Source of the DNA: an uncultured Opitutia bacterium
GTDB lineage: Bacteria > Verrucomicrobiota > Verrucomicrobiia > Opitutales > JABJCN01
Reading direction: 5' to 3'
Length of the DNA: 12,743 nucleotides
Assembly: GCA_913046175.1 (NCBI GenBank)
Contig: CAJWSN010000019.1
Location: forward strand, 1-12,743
Part shown: positions 7,653 to 12,743 of the stretch, piece by piece
Layout: each line of letters starts with the position of its first letter
Position numbering within the stretch: the stretch's first letter is position 1
Program-made: the position numbers and the translations under genes
Notes under the pieces: model-generated
Told to the model about the DNA's origin: nothing
The model's input: the letters and a program-made list of their open reading frames with translations, nothing else
Database searches by the model: none

Positions 7653-7729
7653 GGGCCGTTAGCTCAGTTGGTTAGAGCGCTTGCTCGACACGCAAGAGGT
7701 CACTGGTTCGAATCCAGTACGGCCCACCA
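7653..7729 (+). tRNA. tRNA-Val (anticodon GAC), CCA encoded, C at position 33
   Basis: A full cloverleaf can be drawn. Acceptor GGGCCGT (7653-7659) pairs with ACGGCCC (7719-7725). The D stem is GCTC/GAGC, the anticodon stem CTTGC (7680-7684)/GCAAG (7692-7696), the variable loop AGGTC, and the T arm ACTGG-TTCGAAT-CCAGT (7702-7718). The discriminator is A (7726), followed by CCA. The seven-base anticodon loop reads TCGACAC, so the anticodon is GAC (7687-7689), valine; A35, C36 and A73 fit valine identity. The base before the anticodon (position 33) is C rather than the near-universal U; the usual loop would be CTGACAC. It lies 146 bases after glnS, and no clear promoter or terminator of its own was recognised. 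Confidence 0.95.
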
Positions 7730-7851
7730 TTAGAAAATAAGCAGCAGACTACATAAACGCAACGATGAGTCGTGTATTGCATTAAGCAAATAATGTAATC
7801 GTAACGAGAGTAGGGTCTAAAATATCCAGTAAGTGATCAACAAAGTTAAGG

Positions 7852-7866
7852 AGATAATTGTTATCT
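7852..7866. promoter_or_regulatory. Fur-family-like operator (7-1-7 dyad)
   Basis: AGATAATTGTTATCT has perfect arms AGATAA and TTATCT around a 3-base centre. Compared with the 7-1-7 Fur consensus TGATAATNATTATCA, 11 of the 14 fixed positions agree. Fur, Zur and related metalloregulators bind such sites. It lies 314 bases before the TonB receptor ATG, far for direct repression of the promoter at 8107-8136, so another promoter nearby would be needed; none was clear. Confidence 0.4.
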
Positions 7867-7964
7867 AACCACCATTATTTTTCCTTGCCTCATTCCCGAC
7901 AAAATTCTTAATCCCGTGCTGTAATTTTCTTTTCCTTGTAATTCACTTTATTCCACCATTACCA

Positions 7965-7981
7965 ATTGATTGGGAATCAAT
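7965..7981. repeat. Perfect 7 bp inverted repeat, possible operator
   Basis: ATTGATT (7965-7971), centre GGG, AATCAAT (7975-7981). It is short and compact enough to be a protein-binding site. The regulator is unknown. Confidence 0.4.
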
Positions 7982-8005
7982 CCCTCCTCCTAAATTTGAT
8001 TGAGC

Positions 8006-8023
8006 GTACATTTCTATATGTAC
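8006..8023. repeat. Perfect 6 bp inverted repeat with 6-base spacer
   Basis: GTACAT (8006-8011), spacer TTCTAT, ATGTAC (8018-8023). Half-site spacing of about one helical turn is typical of dimeric regulators. The regulator is unknown. Confidence 0.35.
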
Positions 8024-8034
8024 TAAATGTTTTT

Positions 8035-8083
8035 TTAACCAGCTTCGACGATCGGATTTCGGCGAGTCTCGTATGTTGGTTAA
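8035..8083. repeat. Widely spaced inverted repeat TTAACCA/TGGTTAA
   Basis: TTAACCA (8035-8041) and TGGTTAA (8077-8083) are perfect complements 35 bases apart and extend with a G-T wobble and a C-G pair. They could close an RNA stem in the leader or be two operator half-sites. The inner sequence is GC-richer than its surroundings. Confidence 0.3.
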
Positions 8084-8106
8084 CCTTTATTGTCTTTTTC
8101 CAATTC

Positions 8107-8136
8107 TTGAAAGGATACAATTGTACCAACTAGAAT
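8107..8136 (+). promoter_or_regulatory. Predicted sigma70 promoter of the TonB-receptor operon
   Basis: TTGAAA (8107-8112), an 18-base spacer, TAGAAT (8131-8136). The start point would be near 8143, leaving a leader of about 37 bases. The spacer contains the perfect 10-base palindrome TACAATTGTA (8116-8125), well placed for a repressor to block RNA polymerase. Confidence 0.5.
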
Positions 8137-8179
8137 CTTTTCAAAACGATGTGAAATTTTATTAAAATTTAAAACCACA

Positions 8180-10474
8180 ATGAAGCTCAAAGCACCCCTT
8201 ATTATAACCTATCTTTACTCAATTTGTGCAATTGCACCCGATAGCTATTCCCAAGGTGGAGAAAATGCCGATCAAAAGATCAAGGAACTACCAGCGTTCG
8301 AAGCGACTTCTCAGCAGAATCCCGTGGATTTAGGTATGCCCACCGTGAGCATAAAACTGGATGAAACGGATTTCGAGAAGATCAATTTCATAAATCCCGA
8401 GGACGCCCTCAAGTATTCGCCCAACATCAATGTCCGGAAGCGCTTCATCGGTGATCAAAACGGGGTATTGTCCATCCGGGGAAACAGTGTCTTCCAGAAT
8501 GCCCGAACCCTGGTTTTTGCGGATGGTGTGAATTTGACGGACTTGCTCTTCAACCGCTGGAACGGATCCCCGAAGTGGCAGATCATTTCCCCCGATGAGG
8601 TGTATTCCGTTGAGGTTTATTATGGACCTTATTCAGCGCAATACAGTGGAAATGCCATGAATGGTGTGGTCAATTATTTCACCAAGATGCCCATTGAGAA
8701 AGAGTACGTGGTAAGGGCTTCCTATTTCTCCCAGAGTTACAAATCGTACAGTACGGACGATCAATTCAATGGTTACAAGGGTTTTGCTTCATTTGGCAAT
8801 CGTTCCGGCAAATTCAGTTACTACGGGTTTTACCAAAGGCTGGAGAATGACTCCCATCCACAGAGCTTTGTGCGCAAAGTCTCCCCGGGGGTTGCGGATG
8901 GCACTGAAACCGCGGTTACCGGGGTTATCCAAGACCTCGACCCGGGCAATCTCAACCGGGCCGTCCTAGGCGCCGTCAGCTTCAACGAAACCCGACAAGA
9001 CCTCTTCAAGTTCAAGGGGGCTTATGATTTTTCCAATGAAATACGGGGTCAGTTTACCGTTGGCTTATGGAATACCCGCGACGACACAAAGCGTGTGGAT
9101 AACTATTTGAGGGATGGTTCCGGCAATACGGTTTGGAGCGGGGATATCCAGTACGATGGCCTGACCGTCAATACCAAGAGCAGTGATTGGCGGATTCGGC
9201 AACGCGATCGTGAGAATCTTCTTTTCGGTTCCACCCTCGAGGGGCGTTTGGACAACGACTGGGACTTCCAAACCTATTTCACCTACTATGGAATCTTAAA
9301 GGACAGGACCCTTGCCTCGGATGAAAATCCGGCGGATCCCTCGTTTGACGGCTCGGGCAGAGTTCAGGATTTGGAGGATACCGGTTGGTTCAGCTATGAC
9401 TTCAAGATAGGCTGGGATGAATTTTTGGAAAACAAGAGATTGAGGGTTTTCGCGGGCGTGCATTACAGTAAGTTCGAGTACAACGTGGATGAATTCTCCT
9501 CAACGGACTTCGCCAATGGTCTGGTGGATGGTTCGAGACGAAATGGAGACGGAGGGAAAACCGCCACACCTGCAATTTACGCCCAGGCTGATTATGACCT
9601 TACCGAGGAGTGGACCGTTACCTTCGGGGCCCGAGCCGAATACTGGCGGGCTACGGAGGGCAAGGACTATCGAAGTGGCACTACTTACCATCACCCTGTT
9701 CGAGAGGGGGAGGACATTTCCCCGAAATTCTCATTGGCCTACAAGCCTGATGAAAACTGGGACGTAAGGCTTTCCTTGGCCAAAGCTGTTCGCTACCCGT
9801 TGGTCAGCGAGTTGTTCGTAGGCGACCCAGACACCCGGAGTACTGTGATCAACAACCCCACCCTCAATCCCGCTGAGGTTTTTGCCAAGACCTTGATTTT
9901 CGAGCGTTTGTTGGAGGATGGCATGATGCGCCTGGCTTTCTTTCACAACGATGAAACTGACACGATTTTCCGCCAAACTGCCGATACGACTTCCGGCAAA
10001 CCCATGACGACGTTTGTGAATATCGACGAGGTTTTGACTCAGGGGGTTGAGTTTAGCATCCAGAAAGATGGTGTTTTTTCCGATGCACTGGACCTTTCTT
10101 TCAACGCCAGTTACAACGATACCGAGATCCGGAAAAACTCCGTGGATCCATCCATCGTGGGGAATGAAATACCAAGGGTTCCGCAGTGGCGAATCAACCT
10201 GCTGGCAACCTACCATTTGTCTTCAAAGTGGGACGCCTCCGTCGGCTTCAGGCATGCGGACGGCTCTTTCAATGACCTGGACAACTCGGATACCAACCAC
10301 AACACCTATCGGGGAATCAGCAGTTTTAACGTATGGGATCTGAAGACATCCTACGAACCGAGGGACGGTCTTTTGCTGAGCGCGGGCATTGACAACGTAT
10401 TCGACGAAGAATATTGGATGAGCCATCCCTTTCCCCAGCGTACTTTCTTCCTGGACGCCAAATGGAGTTTCTGA
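8180..10474 (+). CDS. TonB-dependent outer-membrane receptor
   Basis: A 764-residue ligand-gated outer-membrane transporter, energised by TonB-ExbBD. A Sec signal peptide covers about residues 1-24 (MKLKAP, hydrophobic core, then SYSQ). ELPAFEATS (36-44) may serve as the TonB box. The plug domain follows (about 55-170) with NPEDALKYSPNINVR, VLSIRGNS, LVFADGVNL, IISPDEVYSVEVYYGPYSAQY and NGVVNYFTK. The rest is a 22-strand-type barrel with many aromatic strand ends, closing with the typical GIDNVFDEEYW and a final Phe (KWSF). Length is normal for the family. The ATG lacks a Shine-Dalgarno sequence but is fixed by the signal peptide. The 3' end overlaps the next gene by 13 bases. No SusD-like partner is present. 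The ligand could be a siderophore, metal complex, vitamin or oligosaccharide; sequence alone does not decide. Confidence 0.95.
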   Translation: MKLKAPLIITYLYSICAIAPDSYSQGGENADQKIKELPAFEATSQQNPVDLGMPTVSIKLDETDFEKINFINPEDALKYSPNINVRKRFIGDQNGVLSIRGNSVFQNARTLVFADGVNLTDLLFNRWNGSPKWQIISPDEVYSVEVYYGPYSAQYSGNAMNGVVNYFTKMPIEKEYVVRASYFSQSYKSYSTDDQFNGYKGFASFGNRSGKFSYYGFYQRLENDSHPQSFVRKVSPGVADGTETAVTGVIQDLDPGNLNRAVLGAVSFNETRQDLFKFKGAYDFSNEIRGQFTVGLWNTRDDTKRVDNYLRDGSGNTVWSGDIQYDGLTVNTKSSDWRIRQRDRENLLFGSTLEGRLDNDWDFQTYFTYYGILKDRTLASDENPADPSFDGSGRVQDLEDTGWFSYDFKIGWDEFLENKRLRVFAGVHYSKFEYNVDEFSSTDFANGLVDGSRRNGDGGKTATPAIYAQADYDLTEEWTVTFGARAEYWRATEGKDYRSGTTYHHPVREGEDISPKFSLAYKPDENWDVRLSLAKAVRYPLVSELFVGDPDTRSTVINNPTLNPAEVFAKTLIFERLLEDGMMRLAFFHNDETDTIFRQTADTTSGKPMTTFVNIDEVLTQGVEFSIQKDGVFSDALDLSFNASYNDTEIRKNSVDPSIVGNEIPRVPQWRINLLATYHLSSKWDASVGFRHADGSFNDLDNSDTNHNTYRGISSFNVWDLKTSYEPRDGLLLSAGIDNVFDEEYWMSHPFPQRTFFLDAKWSF

Positions 10475-11655
10475 ATTCCAAGGAGCGCTTCGGCGCCATT
10501 GGCTGTCTGCTGGCAGTAACCTTGTCGTTCGGGTGCGCGTCCATTCCAATAGGCGACGACCTGTCAGGGAGCGTCAAAAGCTTGGACGTTTATGCGGATG
10601 ATGGGAAAATCCATCTCTTGCTCGCCACGACAAAGGAGGATCAAGAGAATGCCGGGCTGATTTACACGTGCTCGACCGATCATGGAAAATCATGGAAACC
10701 TTATCATCGAATTGACACTTCGAGCGCTCCCGCCTACGCCCGCGGCAGGGGGACCGACTTTCAGGTAGCGGCGTCCGGCAACCGGATTCTCTCGGTCTGG
10801 ATGCAGCATGGCTCTGGCTTCATGGGTCGTGGGCCGTTGTCCTCCGCCCTTTCATCGGATGGCGGAAAATCCTGGCGTAACGCGGGAGACCCCTCGGACG
10901 TGGGCTCGGACGGAGATCATGCCTTCATTGATTTGACCGCCGACGACACGGGAAACTTCCATGCCGTCTGGCTGGACAAGCGCTCTGGCGAAGACAAGGG
11001 ATTGTATTCCGCGAAGTATGATAGTCGCACCCGCAAGTGGGAAAAAAACAGTACGGTGGACGCCAAGGTCTGCGATTGTTGCTGGAACGTCATCAAAGCC
11101 AGCAGTTCAGGCCATTTGCATGCCTTGTACAGGGACAAATCACCCAGAGACATGGGTTGGGCCTTTTCCACAGATTATGGAAAATCGTGGAAACAAGGTG
11201 GAGCCGTCGGTGATTTCGATTGGAATATCGATGCATGCGTACACGTGGGCGGTGGGCTTGCCATTGAGGAAAAGGATGGAAGCACCCAGCTCCATGCCGT
11301 AGTTTGGACAGGGAAACAGGGCGATGCAGGGCTTTATTATCTTTCCCGGAAATCCAAAGACAGCACTTGGCAGGAACCTGTGAGGATTGGTGGAGTGGAA
11401 TGCACTTTGCCCGACATTGCGGTTTCGGAAAGCGGGCAAACCGCAATTGCCTGGATCCGGCAAACCTCCGAGGGCAACAAGCTCTTTTACCTTAAGAGCA
11501 AGGATCAAATATCGGATTCCATAAAGGCGGTTCAGGTTCGAACCGAAGAAGTCTATCCGACTCATCCCAAGCTTCTCAGCCTTGGTGACTCTTTCCATCT
11601 CTTTTGGACCGGTCAAGTTGAGGAGAAGGATGTATGGCGGCACGTCCAAATTTGA
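10462..11655 (+). CDS. Putative lipoprotein with sialidase-like Asp-box propeller and Cys-x-Cys-Cys motif
   Basis: A 397-residue exported protein. The start at 10462 is chosen because it gives a short basic n-region, a hydrophobic core (GAIGCLLAVTLSFG) and Cys25 as a likely lipid-attachment site; the lipobox (LSFGC) is imperfect. The frame is open 16 codons further upstream. Three Asp boxes are visible: STDHGKSW (71-78), SSDGGKSW (131-138) and STDYGKSW (236-243), the turn motif of sialidase/BNR beta-propellers. The Arg triad and other catalytic residues of true sialidases were not recognised, so the fold may bind rather than cleave. VCDCCW (203-208), followed by NIDACVHVGGG with Cys259, looks like a conserved feature of a sialidase-like subgroup I recall only loosely; the clustered cysteines could bind a metal. 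The 13-base overlap with the TonB receptor gene implies joint function, probably ligand handling at the outer membrane. Confidence 0.85.
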   Translation: MEFLNSKERFGAIGCLLAVTLSFGCASIPIGDDLSGSVKSLDVYADDGKIHLLLATTKEDQENAGLIYTCSTDHGKSWKPYHRIDTSSAPAYARGRGTDFQVAASGNRILSVWMQHGSGFMGRGPLSSALSSDGGKSWRNAGDPSDVGSDGDHAFIDLTADDTGNFHAVWLDKRSGEDKGLYSAKYDSRTRKWEKNSTVDAKVCDCCWNVIKASSSGHLHALYRDKSPRDMGWAFSTDYGKSWKQGGAVGDFDWNIDACVHVGGGLAIEEKDGSTQLHAVVWTGKQGDAGLYYLSRKSKDSTWQEPVRIGGVECTLPDIAVSESGQTAIAWIRQTSEGNKLFYLKSKDQISDSIKAVQVRTEEVYPTHPKLLSLGDSFHLFWTGQVEEKDVWRHVQI

Positions 11656-11658
11656 AAA

Positions 11659-11899
11659 TTGAAAAAAACCTTGGGGAACCGTGGCGACCTAGTGAAAGCT
11701 ATCCTTTTAGTATTAACTCTGCCTTGCCATCGCGATGACCCTGCATGCGAAGGCGTACCGTTTCAGGGAACTCGGTTGGGCGGGGGGACAGGACTTCACT
11801 CAGGAGTTTCGCAAGTTGCTCACCGGCGGGACCCTCGAGTCGGGCGATGAACTAGTGCTGGACCACAACTACCGCATCAGCGGCGTTCTCCCCACCTGA
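11659..11899 (+). pseudogene. Frameshifted N-terminal remnant of a secreted protein, possibly parallel beta-helix type
   Basis: A TTG at 11659 opens a signal-peptide-like stretch (MKKTLGNRGD, then LVKAILLVLTL) in one frame. From about 11720 the sensible reading moves to the +1 frame, as LAIAMTLHAKAYRF and on through GQDFTQEFRKLL, SGDELVLDHNYRISG and a stop at 11897-11899. Joined, these give about 80 residues. GDELVLDHNYRISG resembles the N-terminal region of secreted parallel-beta-helix or polysaccharide-lyase-like proteins of verrucomicrobia, which is recall rather than a search. The body of such a protein (several hundred residues) is missing, so this is read as a decayed fragment. A short functional ORF from the ATG at 11735 (54 codons) is the alternative. 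Confidence 0.5.
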
Positions 11900-12130
11900 C
11901 AAGTTCGACCCCAGGATTGTTGGTGAACTTTCTTGGGGTTGTCGCCGGAACCCGTGGACAGGGGCTCGGGTGTGCGGAATCCTCCTGAAAGTGCAGTCAT
12001 CCATCGGCTTTACCTTTGGTCTCCGTACCATAAACGAAGGGGGAAGGTCTTTTCGTTCGTGTAAATTTGCTGTCTTGGGCGAGACCGTCCGAAACCTCCA
12101 TATTGCTCTTTCCCTTCTTGGATTCGGCAA
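11900..12130. other. Non-coding gap between convergent genes
   Basis: Open frames here on both strands are short, lack family motifs and run into the neighbouring genes. It may be degraded remains of the beta-helix-like gene plus the 3' flank of the esterase gene. The only structure seen is the possible pseudoknot at its left edge. No T-rich intrinsic terminator was found for either convergent unit. Confidence 0.5.
11901..11939 (+). other. Possible H-type pseudoknot or hairpin
   Basis: AAGTTC (11901-11906) is complementary to GAACTT (11925-11930). ACCCCAGGA (11908-11916) is complementary to TCTTGGGGT (11931-11939) with one G-U pair. The pairs interleave, so both stems together would make an H-type pseudoknot; alone, the second is a 9 bp hairpin that could help end the upstream transcript. 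There is no T tract. Confidence 0.25.
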
Positions 12131-12743
12131 TCAAGGAAGAGGGGTGTTGGCAGGCACGGCGTTATCGGGGTATTTACCCTTGAAAACCATCATTTCCTTT
12201 TCGGATTCCGGTACCACGAAGGATTCATCCACTTTGCCGTCCTTTCCCGTGACGCGCGAGATGTCTAGCTTGAGATGCTTGGCGAGGAACGGATAGGCTG
12301 CCATCCGCTTGGACGCGCCGTAGTCATGGCCTTCCTCCTTGAAATGGGCGTTCTCTACGTGATCCGCAGCTCCATAGAGACCGTAGACGTGGCGAATGAA
12401 GGGAAACTCGTTCTCCGGGGTTTTCTGCGTCCAGTCCCTCCCGTTGGAAACAATCAACTGCGGCCGAGGAGCTGCCAATGCGGCGATTTCGGCGTTATTG
12501 GTCTTGTGTTTCGCGCTCCAGTGGATGGGCATGCCGCTCTCGCATACGCAACCTCCGAAGAAATGGGCGGAAACCTGACAAACGGGGACGGAGACGGCGA
12601 CCCTTTCGTCCAAGGCCGACAGCACAAAGCTCTGCGTGCCTCCCCCCGAACAGCCCGTCGTTCCGATTCGTTTCGGATCAACCTTGGGTAGGCTCGACAG
12701 GAAGTCCAGCACCCTCATGCTGTTCCAAGTCTGGAGCCGAAGG
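12131..12743 (-). CDS. Acetylxylan-esterase-like alpha/beta hydrolase (N-terminus beyond window)
   Basis: The frame is open from the right edge to the TGA at 12133-12131. An internal ATG at 12718 is not the start, since the sequence before it (LQTWNSMRVLDFL) already matches the family. The catalytic parts are visible: TGCSGGGTQSF (nucleophile Ser), SNGRDWT (Asp) and EEGHDYG (His). SAHFFGGCVCESGMPIH and NNAEIAALAAPRPQLIVS are typical of the large acetylxylan-esterase/dienelactone-hydrolase-like family, abundant in planctomycetes and verrucomicrobia. Members are often exported and deacetylate plant or algal polysaccharides; any signal peptide lies outside the window. It converges on the TonB operon and follows the beta-helix-like remnant, consistent with former polysaccharide-use content here. 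The real substrate is unknown. Confidence 0.9.
   Translation of the reverse strand, partial: LRLQTWNSMRVLDFLSSLPKVDPKRIGTTGCSGGGTQSFVLSALDERVAVSVPVCQVSAHFFGGCVCESGMPIHWSAKHKTNNAEIAALAAPRPQLIVSNGRDWTQKTPENEFPFIRHVYGLYGAADHVENAHFKEEGHDYGASKRMAAYPFLAKHLKLDISRVTGKDGKVDESFVVPESEKEMMVFKGKYPDNAVPANTPLP

Larger units (their letters stand above)
7730..8179. other. AT-rich 450-base regulatory leader without genes
   Basis: No credible coding frame lies between the tRNA and the TonB receptor. The stretch is clearly AT-richer than most of the window and unusually rich in short dyads (7852-7866, 7965-7981, 8006-8023, 8035-8083, 8116-8125). A 7-base direct repeat TGTAATT occurs at 7920 and 7937. A promoter-like element is at 8107-8136. 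No conserved core of a cobalamin or TPP riboswitch was recognised. It probably holds the control region of the downstream uptake operon. Confidence 0.6.

Noticed and set aside
7536..7733. 65-residue open frame ending in a PLAQLVRALARHARGHWFESS-like string
   Set aside because: This is the familiar false translation of a tRNA gene; the same bases fold into tRNA-Val.
7653..8179. tRNA 3' end as an integration site for a genomic island
   Set aside because: No second copy of the tRNA 3' end, no integrase and no phage gene were seen in the window.
7730..8179. Cobalamin or other riboswitch in front of the TonB receptor
   Set aside because: No B12-box-like or other conserved aptamer core was found by eye; only simple dyads are present.
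11140..11649. Minus-strand frame of 169 residues opposite the Asp-box lipoprotein
   Set aside because: It is a shadow of the plus-strand gene with Asp boxes and a signal peptide.

Overview
The window carries ordinary chromosomal genes on the left and centre and a more accessory-looking right third. The mix suggests a Gram-negative bacterium of the Planctomycetota/Verrucomicrobiota type, most likely Verrucomicrobiota (Opitutae-like). The grounds are a TonB-dependent receptor (hence an outer membrane), a bacterial glnS next to gltX, an acetylxylan-esterase-like hydrolase of the kind common in that superphylum, and several genes without a clear Shine-Dalgarno sequence. This placement is inference; no rRNA or other phylogenetic marker was available to test it.

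Left part (1-3277, all minus strand). A dimethylargininase/amidinotransferase-fold hydrolase (cut by the window edge) overlaps an isochorismatase-like cysteine hydrolase by 8 bases (ATGAGTAG), so the two are probably translated as a pair. Next come a family 2 glycosyltransferase of the dolichyl-phosphate-sugar synthase type and a small four-helix membrane protein. A strong intrinsic terminator (about 2821-2855) then follows the gene for the short ribosome hibernation factor HPF, which has a plausible sigma70 promoter.

Centre (3606-7729, plus strand). This is a translation block: an RluA-type pseudouridine synthase, gltX, then glnS overlapping gltX by ATGA, then a tRNA-Val(GAC) gene with encoded CCA. 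The gltX 3' third and glnS 5' half are clearly AT-richer than the flanks. The tRNA has C instead of the near-universal U at position 33.

Right part (7730-12743). An AT-rich 450-base leader contains at least five dyads, including one resembling a Fur-family 7-1-7 box and a promoter-like TTGAAA-N18-TAGAAT. It precedes a two-gene unit: a TonB-dependent outer-membrane receptor and an overlapping putative lipoprotein with sialidase-like Asp-box repeats and a Cys-x-Cys-Cys motif. Together they look like an outer-membrane uptake pair, possibly for a metal or metal complex (inference). Downstream are a decayed N-terminal remnant of a secreted protein, about 230 bases without a recognisable gene, and a convergent acetylxylan-esterase-like alpha/beta hydrolase running off the right edge. 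No CRISPR array, insertion sequence or phage gene was seen.
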